Shown piece by piece: positions 1-16,841 of a stretch of DNA of 64,000 nt (position 1 is its first letter; every line of letters starts with the position of its first letter). The DNA lies in contig NC_058138.1 of NCBI RefSeq assembly GCF_011075055.1, positions 20,558,928-20,622,927 of the forward strand, read 5' to 3'. A program made the translations under genes and the position numbers. Source of the DNA: Mangifera indica (lineage: Eukaryota > Streptophyta > Magnoliopsida > Sapindales > Anacardiaceae). The notes below the pieces were generated by a model. The model saw only the letters and a list, made by a program, of their open reading frames with translations. It was not told the DNA's origin and ran no database searches.

Positions 1-121
1 GGTATGGGACTTGGATCCCACATTGGAAAGTATGGGCAACTAGTGTGGGGTTTATATGGCCTTGGGCTCTCCCATCTCAATAGCTAGCTTTTGAGGTGTG
101 GTTCTCCTAAGGTTCGTATCA
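1..121 (+). mobile_element. LTR-like fragment with USE/TATA-like motifs
   Basis: The sequence from TG at 5-6 to CA at 120-121 has the look of a short plant LTR, but no matching target duplication is visible and the element is cut by the window edge. It holds ATCCCACATTG (15-25), then 25 bp, then TTTATATGG (51-59), the same arrangement as in the TRIM LTR at 44.4 kb. It lies 3' of the kinase exon at 612-710, so it is probably within an intron of that gene. Confidence 0.35.
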
Positions 122-611
122 GACTCCCACATTAAGTGGTCCAAACATTGATATGTAACAGAGAAAAAAGGCTACTAATAACAATCCCAAGGTGAACACA
201 CCAATCTCCATCCATATGGTATCTATTAGAACAAAAGGCTTTAACAAAATTATCAAGCTAAACTCATCAACCAGATTCTGACATTATTTACCAATCCACA
301 GGCCAAAATGCAGTTTGACTTCCATTCTAAACATGCCAAGCAAAAATGGACTACTTAACTACAAGCACAAACTTAGGTAGGTGTAATACTACAGTTATAA
401 TATCATCCCACCTTAAACTAGCTGGGAAAGACATTAAAGAATTATAAGATTTGAAAATTTTTAGTTAAATAACAAAACAGTGAAATAGTATGTTTGAATG
501 ATTTTACATCAATTTTTTCATCTCTATTTACTGTGATAGCACAAAACAGAACGAGAATAGTAATAAAAGAAACAGAGAGGTGTTCCAAAAAAAAAAAAAA
601 AGCATACATAC

Positions 612-6214
<5,603 letters not shown>

Positions 6215-6480
6215 CTCTCTCAGTCCCTCACTGTAACTTCACTCTCTAGATTTTCTTACAGCTTCTTGCGATTTTCCCTCACCTTTTCCCGATTTTCTCA
6301 CTATTTTGTTAAGACGTTGAAAGGTCAATCGAGAGAAAAGTATTAGGGAGGGAAAAAGCTTCACCCGGCCGGTATAAAACTACACAGTTTGGCGGGTATT
6401 CGAATAGTCTTCAACTTTCTGTTAATTACAAAAATGCCATCAATACTGAAACGCGCCAGTTTTGACTAAACGGCACGCAC
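6215..6480 (-). promoter_or_regulatory. Presumed 5' UTR/promoter of the EDR1-like kinase
   Basis: This stretch is directly upstream of the kinase start codon and is pyrimidine-rich on the coding strand, as plant 5' UTRs often are. I see no certain TATA box or transcription start, so this is inferred from position only. Confidence 0.3.
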
Positions 6481-6486
6481 TAATGA

Positions 6487-7115
6487 GAATGCAACAAGGT
6501 GGCCAATGAAGTGGCAAGAGGTAGCATACGTGGCAGAAAGGGTCCACGCAATGGTGACAGGTAAGATTGCCAGGGGCATGTATGTTTAATCGCTTGGATT
6601 GACAAGTGAGATTTTAAATCAATTCGACCATATTCAAAATATGTTATTATCATTAAAAACATATATATTTTAAAAGGTTAATATACGTATAATTTAAAAG
6701 ATTAATAATAATTTAAATATATGACGTTACAACAAGAGTTCATACAAATGTGACAACTGAGGTTGCCAAGGGTGTGTTTGTGTTTATCACTTGAATTTGC
6801 AAGTGAGATTTTAAACCTACTCGACCATATTTCGATATATATAATTATCATTAAAGATATCTGTATTTTAAAAGGTTAATACATATGTAGTTTAGAAGGT
6901 TTTTAGTAGTTTAAATTTGTAATGTGGCAACAAGGGTTCATGCAATGGTGACAATTAAGATTGTCAAGGGTGTGTTTGTGTTGTTCTATTGAATTAACAA
7001 GTGAGATTTTAAACCTATTCAACCATGTTTGAATCGTATAATCATCACCAAAAATGTATATCTTTTAAAAGGTTAAAACAAATTTGATTTAGAGGATTAA
7101 TAATAGTTTAAATTA
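6487..7115. repeat. Three diverged tandem repeats, period about 198 bp
   Basis: The marker AAGTGAGATTTTAAA recurs at about 6604, 6801 and 6999. Each copy is flanked by the same ordered blocks (a GGTGACA-like stretch, a GTGTTTGTGTTTA-like stretch, and an AAAAGGTTAATA-like stretch). The copies differ by many substitutions, so the array is old. It begins about 270 bp upstream of the kinase start codon. Confidence 0.75.
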
Positions 7116-7560
7116 TTGACAAGAAGATTTATACTTGCCGATAAGATTTCGCATAATTGGTAAGGTAAATGTGTAATCTTAAATATCTATTTTTGTTTAT
7201 TTGACAATTTTTTAAATAATAAGAAGATAATAATAATAATAAAGGGATATTTAATTAAAAATAATTAAAGAATACTCTAATAATCTATCTTTTATTATAG
7301 ATGAAAAAAAAATAATTGGGAGAGAGAGCAATGAGATTAGAGATGACAAAGTTTGTTATCTTAGATGAGAAAAAAAACTCTTAGGAAAAAATAATCACTT
7401 TTTAAATTTTAGATAAAAAATTATTAAAATTTTAAATTAATAAAAATAAGATTAATTTTTAATTTTTAAAAATATTTTTCGATAATAATATTTTTAATCT
7501 TAATTATAATTATAAATTTTAATAAAAATTAAATTTTAAAAAATTAACAGTTGAAAATGT
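7116..7560. other. AT-rich intergenic DNA, no gene seen
   Basis: Very AT-rich sequence with short A and T runs and GATAATAATAAT-like simple sequence. No coding frame of interest and no RNA gene was recognised. Confidence 0.6.
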
Positions 7561-7584
7561 GTTTGGCCTTAGTTTTATTATGGC

Positions 7585-8274
7585 TTGGCCATTGATTACA
7601 AATGTAGACTCAATGCCTCTAACGTAGAATCATATGTCTTGATATTGTTGGGTCCTTCTCTGATTTCTCCCGAAACTATGATAGGACACTCCTTAACCCC
7701 CTTTGCTAATCATCCCATCATTAAACTTCCGTTATTAATCACTCCGAAAGAATCCTGCTGGCGTAGCCTCATCCTCTCTCTGCATCTTCACTCTCTCGGG
7801 ACTGTTTGATACCTGTGATATTTCGTTCATATTTCCATATCTGCATGTGTAAACCTGGAGACACAGAATGGACCCTCTGTAAGTTTAATAATTCACCCAC
7901 TGGCTGGTGAGTGCCTCGGAATGTGGAATATATACATTGATGGAGTCTTCCACTGTTGTTTCGCCCGGCGCTCCATATATGTATGCCTTCAACATTCGAT
8001 TAAAGGAATGAAAAATCCATCAATATCCTCCCATTGGAGAAGTATTCTTACAACAGAAAGCTTCCTTCATCACGTCGGATGGAGATCTCGTATTGGCACA
8101 TTATCTCGTAAAGGTAAAACGATGGCGAATTCTCTAGTTGGTAGATCGGTCGCAGTCTCACAGATGAAGCGGCGTCAAGTTTGTAGGTGGGCTAATACGT
8201 CGTCGTTTCTCAATCCTTTATCGTCTCTAGCCGTTCCGATGGAAGAAGGCAGTGATCAGAAAAGAAAAAACTAA
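7585..8274 (+). pseudogene. Possible decayed DUF295/KIB-like (F-box associated) gene
   Basis: No single frame is open, but successive frames give fragments recalling the DUF295 beta-propeller of plant F-box/KIB proteins: KPGDTEWTL at about 7851-7877 (compare the family's RPGD..WT motif), then a D/GVF..-like block near 7940, then ITSDGDLVLAHYL near 8070. Frameshifts and stops separate the pieces. The longest open frame here (7921-8274) is probably accidental. The assignment rests on short motifs and is weak. The alternative is non-coding DNA with chance similarity. Confidence 0.3.
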
Positions 8275-8478
8275 TCCAGATTATTCTACTTAATTATCGC
8301 AATTAAGTGATTTGTATTAGACGAGAAACTTGTTAATCAAAGTTTATCATCTTAATGTAATTTTAGTAGATACTAGGCACAAATGCAAATCGTCCCATTT
8401 CTTTTTTATTGAATAAGTTGACAAGACTATGTATTAATAAGTATAAAAAACTAAAACGGTATTCTACCCAACAATTCC

Positions 8479-10134
8479 TCACTCTATCTTCAACCACACG
8501 CCGGAGCTGGGAATTTGGGCATGCACCACAAACAACAAATAGTACCCCGGAGGAGCAATCTCAGCCGTCGACGGGGCCACAACGTCAACATAATACATAG
8601 CAAACCCGACCCGTGAAACACCGAGCTTATTCATCACCACCATCCTCTGATTCATTGCAAAAGAATGCGTTGTAAACGATGGTGCAATGATCCTCACTGA
8701 TACAACATTCCCTGACAAGAAATTCCGGACGATGAAGTTCACTCTAAATGGCTGCCTGTGCCTCACTGTTTGATCCACCTGCAAGATTCTCGGCCGCAAC
8801 GACGAGTATGCAAATGATAAATACGGCGGAGAGAAAGCCTCTAAGCTTAAGTCGGTTGGGTAAAGTACATTGGTGAAGTTGTAATAGATTTGTGGATTGC
8901 TGCCGCCTATTAAAACACGGCCATCAGGGAGGAGAATAGCTGAGGAATGGTACAATCTCGGCCGCACGGCCGGTGACATGATTGAGAATCTCAAGCTACT
9001 TTCAAGCACTGATGGACGGTAGATGATCGGCCGGGTTGCTGGGTCCCGTGCATTGTTCCATCCAGCAGTACCTCGTTCGGCGCCGTTGATTATAATCACA
9101 TCACCGGTGGGGAGAATCAACATGTCACTCATAACTCTCGGCGTTGGCATTTCTTCCATTTCCCAAGTAGGGCTTTCATGGGAAACCTTAAGCCTCCCAC
9201 AAGTGGAAACTGCAGGTACAAAGTCATGTCGTATTGCTCGTCTATAAGAATCCTTTGATGCGCCACCGCACACCATGATCTCTGCTTCAACATTGCTGCC
9301 GTTGTGATTATCATCTAAAGGAAGCAACACGGATGATCCTGTGCTTGGATAATTACGGGGATCACCTCCAGTGATCTCCGGGAACTCTCTAAGCACACGA
9401 TTTTGCTTGTAATCTAGCACTATTGATCTTGTATTTGCAAAAAGGAACAAATTTCCGTCTGGTAAAAGGTGGACAAAAGGGTACAAATTGTTCTCAGCAT
9501 AATCTGTAGTCTCAATCAAGAAACGTAGAAGAAATGGAGCTTGAGGATTCCGGGGGTAAAACTCATAACTGTATTCTCTTCTCCCTCCAATAATGATTAA
9601 GCTACCATCAGGTAAGATATGGTTACTGCTATACCATCTACGTCTAAATAAGTATTCAGGAAATTCAAGCCAATCACAATTTTCATGGTCAAAACATGGG
9701 GAGATTGTACGGACAACATGGTCACCATCATTGAAGCCTCCGGTCTGGACTAGTGTTCCATCAGGTATAACAGAGCCAGAGGAGCACCAAACGTCCGTTT
9801 GAACCATAAGGGGGCGGAGGCCATTGGTGATGGCATCATAGAGAATGGAGTGTGCAGTGCAGTCATGTATAAGGGCTTGTTCCCGTGAGTCGTATCGGCA
9901 AAGGCCGCCAGGGAGAGAAATGTTGGAGGGGCCGAAATCGGTGCGATCATAGATGATCACCTTGTTGTTATGGAGGAGTTGCATGTGCATTGCTACAATG
10001 CCTGTGCTTTCATGCAGGAGTGTCCATTGACCTTGAAGGGCAGAGATTGAAGGGAAGAATTGGGGTGAAATTGGGGAGATGAAAATGAAGAATAAGAGTG
10101 AAAAGAAGAGGAGTTTGATGATATTGGTGAGCAT
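8479..10134 (-). CDS. Secreted galactose/glyoxal oxidase-like copper-radical oxidase
   Basis: A single-exon gene of 551 residues. Residues 1 to about 24 are a hydrophobic signal peptide, so the protein is probably secreted to the cell wall. Then come a glyoxal-oxidase N-terminal beta-propeller (about 35-430, with repeated LPDG turns) and a C-terminal DUF1929 domain (about 445-550). Residues matching the copper and Tyr-Cys cofactor ligands of galactose oxidase are visible: Cys117 (DVWCSSG), Tyr168 (RRWYSSNH), Tyr395-His396 (RLYHSSA) and His490 (TTHSFAMNQR). Members oxidise an alcohol or aldehyde and release H2O2. In plants the family acts in pollen, in mucilage and in cell-wall modification. 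The true substrate cannot be told from sequence. The reading frame is intact, and the first Met is chosen because the signal peptide follows directly. Confidence 0.92.
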   Translation of the reverse strand: MLTNIIKLLFFSLLFFIFISPISPQFFPSISALQGQWTLLHESTGIVAMHMQLLHNNKVIIYDRTDFGPSNISLPGGLCRYDSREQALIHDCTAHSILYDAITNGLRPLMVQTDVWCSSGSVIPDGTLVQTGGFNDGDHVVRTISPCFDHENCDWLEFPEYLFRRRWYSSNHILPDGSLIIIGGRREYSYEFYPRNPQAPFLLRFLIETTDYAENNLYPFVHLLPDGNLFLFANTRSIVLDYKQNRVLREFPEITGGDPRNYPSTGSSVLLPLDDNHNGSNVEAEIMVCGGASKDSYRRAIRHDFVPAVSTCGRLKVSHESPTWEMEEMPTPRVMSDMLILPTGDVIIINGAERGTAGWNNARDPATRPIIYRPSVLESSLRFSIMSPAVRPRLYHSSAILLPDGRVLIGGSNPQIYYNFTNVLYPTDLSLEAFSPPYLSFAYSSLRPRILQVDQTVRHRQPFRVNFIVRNFLSGNVVSVRIIAPSFTTHSFAMNQRMVVMNKLGVSRVGFAMYYVDVVAPSTAEIAPPGYYLLFVVHAQIPSSGVWLKIE

Positions 10135-10260
10135 TTTGAGTGGAACAGGGACAAAGTTTTGGAGGGCTGCAGTTGGGTAATTTGCAAAGCAGGTGGGTTG
10201 ATGATTGTGAGAGTGGGAGTTGGTGAGTTTAAGGTTGATGAACTATATATTAGCTAATTT
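10135..10260 (-). promoter_or_regulatory. Proximal promoter of the oxidase gene
   Basis: A TATA-like TATATAG lies at about 10241-10249 on the minus strand, roughly 110 bp before the start codon and followed by C/T-rich leader sequence. Spacing is suitable for a Pol II promoter with a short 5' UTR. Confidence 0.4.
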
Positions 10261-10519
10261 AGATAATATTACTGTTAGGAGAAGAGGAAATTGGGAGTTG
10301 AATCTTTGAGGGGATCATGGAGTTTTGCAGTCAATAAGCATGCACTTAATGAGTTTGCCATAAGCTCAAGAATTGTGATAGAATTATTTGCCCAATTTCC
10401 TGCAGAAATAAGGCTCACTTTCCCGGCAAGGTTAGAAAAGGTGCTCCCCTAGTTTTGAGTATTTAGTTATTTAAATAATGTGTTATCGCATAATTAAGTG
10501 TTATTGTATTCTTAAAAGC

Positions 10520-11310
10520 AAAGGATTTTTTTTCACTAAAATTTTAATATAATCTAAAAAATATACTCACACCAATTGAAACCCTTAAATATATATTTAT
10601 GAACTAACTTCTATTAGAATTTTTTATTAGAGTGAAGAGTAAAATCATTATTTTATTATTAAACTCTAAAACTTAAACATTTCTATCAATTTCCCCTCTT
10701 AATTTAAAAAATTACAAATTCCCCTTTAAATTGAACTTTGAAAAATAACATTTTTTTTTTAAAGTTTTTTTTTTCTATCTCCGACGACTAGATGTCGTTT
10801 TCATCGTCAACCGACGTTCCTACCATCTTTTTCTCCAACAGTCGACATTCATAGGACCAATTTCATCGAAAGAAGATGAACCGTCTTCATTCGATCAACG
10901 GATCGACATCGCAAGATTTTTCTAATGTTGATCCATCGACCAAATGAAGACGATTTGTCTTCATCCGATAAAACCAATTAGGTGGGAACATTGGTTGGGG
11001 GAGAAGAAGATGGTGGAATGGTCAACCGACAACAAGAATGGCAACCAATCATCGGAGATGAAAGAAATTACCCTTAGGAGGAAATGCAGTTTTTTAAAGT
11101 TTAATAATTGGGAGGGGGGATTGTTAGTTTTCCAAATTAAAAGAGAAAATAATATAAATATTTAGGATTTAGAGTTAGAATGATAATTTTATTCTTGCCT
11201 CTAACGGAAAATTATAATAGAAATTAGTCTATGAATGAGTGTTTAAATTATTCATTTGCCGTAAGTATGTTTTTGAGATTATGGTAAAATTTGGGTGGGA
11301 ATACTCCTTT
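10520..11310. mobile_element. Degenerate TIR element, probably of the same family as 39917-40863
   Basis: The ends are inverted relatives: AAAGGATTTTTTTTCAC at 10520 against the complement of GGGTGGGAATACTCCTTT at 11310. Similarity extends about 150 bp inward from each end. The interior has the same order of blocks as the copies at 39.9 and 54.0 kb (paired A/T-rich arms around a CGTC/GACGAT-rich core). No clean target duplication is visible. The small open frame inside it (10944-11165) is not considered a gene. Confidence 0.5.
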
Positions 11311-12144
11311 AACTTATTTTTAATTTAAAATCATTAAATCACTTAAAAATTGGAGGCACAATTAATTGTTTCTCTTCTAATGGGAATGACATGGTAAATA
11401 TCACTAATGTTTTTGAGAAATGTTATGCAAATACATTTTTGAATACATAAATAAGTACATATATAATAAATCATCACGTGATTAAATGTTAATTTATATT
11501 TAATTTAAAATTACTCTGTCACTTGATGACACATATTAAGTATATATTAATTTATATACTCAAAATAGATACAAATAAATTATACATACTTATCTTTATA
11601 AATTAATGTGACACCTTATGATTGAATGAGATTATTTATTTTTTCTCAGATACTAACACATTCAATTATATAAATAAGTTTGTACAATTTATTTATACAT
11701 GTAACATTACTTCTAATGCATTTGTTTCTGGTAACAGTAATTAATTTGATTTGAAACAAAGTTCCATATAAGTTCTTTTTGGGAGGTTAAATTTTTTATG
11801 GTTTCTGTTTTCTATTGTCAGATTAACTTATAGATCATTGCTGCCAAACACTGATTCTCAATAATTTCTGAGTAATTGCAAGGAAACAAGAGGGGAAATA
11901 TAATCCTTTCAAGAAAATTTATATATAAAAAATTAGACACACAATCTGATGCTGTATTATGGGTTCATGTACAAAGAAATCTATACTGCGCCACATTGAC
12001 TACAAAACTGGGCTATGTTTAGGTAACGGAAAGATAAATAGCAAACAACCCAAAATGCCTTAAGAACCAGCCAAAAAAACGTGAGGGGATCTACTTGATT
12101 ATATAGTGTTCCCAAGAGATAAAAGGGAATGAGCGAGGTTCAAC
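11311..12144. other. AT-rich intergenic DNA with a foldback-like repeat; 3' flank of TSR2
   Basis: About 11415-11610 resembles the short AT-rich foldback family also seen at 15440-15610 and 42673-42950 (blocks such as ATAAATAAGTACATATATAATAAA and TTAATTTAAAATTA). The rest is unremarkable. The last 100-200 bp are probably the TSR2 3' UTR. Confidence 0.4.
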
Positions 12145-14281
12145 CTAATTCTTTTTGCCCTTGCTGCCCCGTCTAGATGAAACTACTGTCCATCCATCTT
12201 CTGCAGCTGTCTCCCTCAATGGTGTATCACCAGTTGGTGTGTTTGATGAACTCGGTTTTGCCACAGATTGTGGTGTATCCAACATCATATCTGCCGTATC
12301 ATCACCTTCATCAGAGCTATCATCGTCCTCATCATTCAGAGCCTGGGTAGAAGGTATACAACCAGAAGAGTGTTAATTGATGCAAATTCAGTAGTTTGTT
12401 AAAATAAAAAATAAAAAAATTGACTGAAAACAATAGTAATTCTCAGAAACACTTAAGAAAACAGAAATCAATTAGAATTCCTTCTAAAACTCAACAATGC
12501 TAAAGCATATTAAGCTATTGACTATCCTCCACAAACAAAAATAAGTAATGAGATAAAGCATCCAAGCAGGGGAGGAGAAACCAGAGGCCAATCAATCAAA
12601 GAGATCAAGTGATACATTATGAACTGAAATTCACAGTTTGAGGCTTCAATGTCACTACACATCTTCATTCCATAAAAGAGATCTTAAATAACAACCTTGA
12701 ATTGACTCACAGTCACTCCTATGAACACACCTTAGTGAAAAATTATTGTGTCATAAGTAATCATATAAACATTGCCATCTAAAAGAGCAGGCCACCACAA
12801 ATTAATTATCCATTGGAACTTTCTTATCCTATCATCAAGTTAACAACACTAAAAGTTACAACCGTAAAAAGAAAAGTTAGAGACCTCAAACTAACCAGAC
12901 ATGGCCGATAAAAAAAATTATGTTTGGAAAAAGGTTTAAGCTTTAATCACCTGTTTGACATGAGAACAAGCTGCCATTTGAGAACTACTTGCTCTCAGAT
13001 CTAGAATAGACTGATAATTACCCTCCAAGCATTCTTCATGCATGATAAACAATTTTTCTGCCACCTGTAAAGATTAACAGAAAGTGCACAACCATTATAT
13101 ATAACTTCCTATACAACGTAACACACTGCACATGATCAGAAGCATAAGCAATGAATAGACATGGTCAATGCACAAGCAGATACATATTTAAAAGGTACAA
13201 GATCATTACATTCCCTAAAACTATATTCAAAAGGTACAAGATCATTATGCTCCTAAAACTACAAATCTAATACAGAAATGTCCAGGAAATCTATCAGAGC
13301 TATATACTCAACTTTTTAAAACCAAATATGTTTGATTAAGTAAGCAATGAAACACCAGAAACATTCACAACCATCATTCATAATAATACTACTAAGAATT
13401 AGAACAAATGCAAAATAGGAATAATTGCAAGTGAAAACAAGTTTGTGAAGAGCATAATATAGACAGGCCCCAACAAATTTTAGTTTTTTAGGAACTACTA
13501 TAACTTGCTCGCACATCCAGTGAAAAACTGTACAACCTTCAAAGACGGCAAATAAGTAACCAACAAAACTGGAACTACTCAAATCATAATTCCCGCAGAA
13601 TGAGGTTGCTAAATGTGAAATTACAGAGCTATTAAGTACAAAATAGATTAAAAGAGAACACATACCTCCTCAATGCTGCCATCTTCAGCCATGGTGTTGA
13701 GCGAAAGCATAGTTTCATCAAGGATGTTCTCAAGGTCATCAACATATAGTGTCTCTGACATGGAACAAGAAAACCATGATGAGAAAAAATAAATGAAAAC
13801 TAAACAACTCACAAAAATTATACTATAATGATCAATGGAAGGCCAGGTCAATCCAGCATCAATGGAAATATTGTTCAACAGAACAATAATTTATCATTAT
13901 ATACAAATAATAACACGCAAAACCCGTCAATGTATGTTAGCTTTCAGTAATTTCCAAGCAAACTGTGCTAGGAAGCTAATTCCAGTAATAAATATTTCGA
14001 AAAATTCTTAGATTTAAATTTAATGCCAACAAAATTCATTCAAATCAAAAGCTGCAACTTTTAATTGTCAAGTTCAGCAATCAACCTTTCGACTGAGCAA
14101 ACCAGGAGTATACATCTGAGCAAAGCTGGTCGGCGATGGCACGCGAGCCGCGACCACCCCACTCGTTCTCCACGGCCATTTGAAGAGCCGACCATCGGGA
14201 CATTATTAAAGATATCCCTTCCTTGAATAAGGCCACCGATTCTTCCGGTAGAGGCGGTGGAGGTCCATTGCTAGCTGCCAT
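12145..14281 (-). CDS. TSR2: Pre-rRNA-processing protein TSR2 homolog
   Basis: Four exons, 14281-14086, 13754-13666, 13064-12951 and 12342-12145, join in phase to 198 residues ending at TAG (12145-12147). The N-terminal half is the TSR2 domain: a helix with FKEGISLIMSRW, then WGGRGSRAIADQL near residues 41-55 and YVDDLENILDE in exon 2. The C-terminal tail is acidic (NDEDDDSSDEGDD) and ends in the family-typical DGWTVVSSRR followed by a basic KGKKN. Tsr2 is known in yeast and humans as an escortin (chaperone) for ribosomal protein eS26 and is needed for 20S pre-rRNA processing. It acts in the nucleus and cytosol. Start choice: MAASNGPPPP is the first Met of the open exon, with no in-frame extension upstream. 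Confidence 0.93.
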
Positions 14282-16841
14282 ATTCGCAGTGGTTATGTCC
14301 GTATCTGAGGTTCACTCTGAAGCTGCTCTTGTGTTTTGGTGTCGTGCGTAAAACCCTAGCTGGAGTGACTCGGCCGGCAATATAAAAGAAAGGATTTGTT
14401 TGGATTCGAGTATTAGTGTATTTGACTTCGAGTACACTACTAACACCCAAACTTTTTTTCTATGTAAACCGTAATAAAACTGAAAAATTCCAATATTACA
14501 CTTAATTTTTTTAGCTTCCAAATACATCCCAACTAATTTCATGCTCTTTTTTTTATATAATTAAGTAAATAAATAATATATTATCATCGATAATTTAAAA
14601 TTATTAAATTATATAATAATATATTATTTAAATATCTAATTAATAATTCAAAGTTACAAAAAAAATTATACTATATTTATGATTTTTTAAAGTATTGCAT
14701 AATTCTTTAACATGTGGGTTTTTGGTATTAAAAAAAAAGTTAAATAGTACATTTTTAAAATTTTATATAATACTTTTAAAAAATTTATATTATATTCACC
14801 ATTTCTCAAGGGGTTAAATAGTAATACTATCTTTTACATTTTATGTCCAGTCAAAACTTGGAAAATTCTGTTAACCTCTTTCTACTTTTTATTTATAGCA
14901 AAACCCTATTTTCTTCAATCTCCAATATATTTTAAGCTTTATTTTTTTTCATAATTGAATATCAATTGAAAAAAACTATCATATTATGTAATTAATTAAT
15001 TCTCTCTTGTGATCAAATTTTTCATCTGTTATTTGGTGTCAAATTTTCTCAGGCAGGCATGTGGCTTGTATGGATGTGCATGCATGCAAAGAATAGACAA
15101 GTGATCATGTATCCACTATATGAATCTCATGCAAGCCAAGCACTGAGTATTAGTCGTCATATCGGGTTTGAACTTATTATTTTCTCTTTTTATAAATCAT
15201 TGAATTCAATCCTAAATTTAGGCTCAATCTCTTTTATACTAAATCAAGTTTAAGTTTGAATTTAAATCCACCTTTACCTACACCTCGCCTAGACCTACTT
15301 GTACATGTCAACTGCAAATGAGCTAAAGTATTAAACCCACAATTGACAACATTACAAAAACATCAAGAGTTTTTTGTATTAGAGGTTTAGTATAACCCGA
15401 AATCGGGCTGGAGGCATCCTTTTAGATAACATATGATATGGAGCAATGTTATCACTATTAAATAAATTATTAGGTATATAAATAATATCATCATATAATT
15501 AAATATTATTTTATCCTTACTTTAAAATCATTTTATTATATGATGGTATATCATCTATATGTTAAATTATATAATTAAAAATATATACATATAATTTTAT
15601 TGATCACTAATATATCAGTGGCAATTGTACTTGGTTTGGGGGAGTTTGACGGTTACCAATTTACCATTGAGGATGTCAATCAACAGTATCTAGGTTTTCA
15701 GAAATTTCCTAAAATGAGATGAGTACATGATTCACTTCAAAATCTTAAACTGGGTTTCACCTGTGATTGTCCATGGGTGGAATATTTTTCCTGCAGTTGT
15801 TGGAATACATTAGCCCAAAAGGTACGTTTGGTTAAAGGTTTTTAAGATTACCTTAGTAATCTATCTTTTATTCCCTTGTTTGGTTTGCCAGTAATAAAAG
15901 ATTACAGTTATCTTCTATTTCCAATGCTGACATGACAGGTAATATAAATAGTAATCTGATTACCACTTTCACCTTAGGTATTTAAAGATTATTGAGGTAA
16001 TCTTAAGTTTATTATAGAAAAATTATTATTTATTAATTTTTTGAGATAAAAATAAATTTATTTTTAATTAATATGACAAATAATATAAAAAATATTTAAA
16101 AATAATTATATTTAAGAGCATTTAAGTAAAATATTTTACTAGTAATCTTTTATTATCTTTAATCAAACACAATAATTATTTATACCTATCAAATTTTATC
16201 AAACATAATAATCATTTATACCCAGTAATATTCTAAGTAATCTATCTTCAAAATAATCTTTCTATTTTAGTAATCAAACATTACCCAAACCAAACGCCCC
16301 GTAATAGTTCCTAGTAAATGATATTTTTGCCTATATAAGGAGCTATCAAGTGTTCTTTGTACTGCCGGTTTGTCTAACTTCGAACAATGGATGAGACCCA
16401 GATCATCAAAGCTTGCACGCTTTTAACGATTCTGCGACATTTATAAACAATTCAACAAGTACATTTAGGAAGAGCTTTGGCAGAACCAGAACTCATACTT
16501 CAATGAAGCAGTCAATTAGAACTTCAAACTCGTTTATCCAGTTCATAAATGTCTATGAAATATTCAAAAGTAAATGTCAACAATATCTTTCATTGCAAAT
16601 CAACGGCAATTTTCTACATGTTTTTACACCAAGTGTGGCATTAGAAGAATCAAAATTGGCACACACTCTAATTCACAAATTTGTCACCCCCAAGAAATTT
16701 ATGAATACAACAGATGATTTTTTCCTAAAATGTACAAACTAATAAATAACAGAACACCAAAATATGGAGGACGGGAAAAATTCCTCATCTTAAGCGTTTA
16801 TAAACAACAGTTCCAAGGATACAGCTCAGTAAAAAATGTCG
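14282..16841. other. Intergenic DNA between TSR2 and MON2 genes
   Basis: The first part is the TSR2 promoter. At 14397-14453 there is a short imperfect palindrome (GTTTGGATTCGAG against CACCCAAAC). AT-rich foldback-like tracts lie at about 14560-14660 and 15440-15610. A TIR element at 15830-16304 is listed separately. TATATAAGG at about 16331 on the plus strand could be a TATA box, but it leads only to a 19-codon frame. The last 100 bp or so are probably the MON2 3' UTR. No gene is called. Confidence 0.5.
15830..16304. mobile_element. MITE with CGTTTGGTT-type terminal inverted repeats
   Basis: The left end reads GGTACGTTTGGTTAAAGG and the right end reads ACCCAAACCAAACGCCCC, so the outer 15-20 bp are inverted relatives. 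The interior is AT-rich with repeated AATCTTTTATT/AGTAATC blocks. It has no coding capacity. The target duplication could not be fixed, so the superfamily is undecided. Confidence 0.55.

Noticed and set aside
13316..13663. 115-codon minus ORF in the TSR2 region
   Set aside because: It lies in the intron between exons 2 and 3 and has hydrophobic, AT-driven composition with no family features.
16413..16742. 109-codon plus ORF downstream of MON2
   Set aside because: No recognisable domain and AT-driven composition. It is close to the likely MON2 3' UTR on the other strand.
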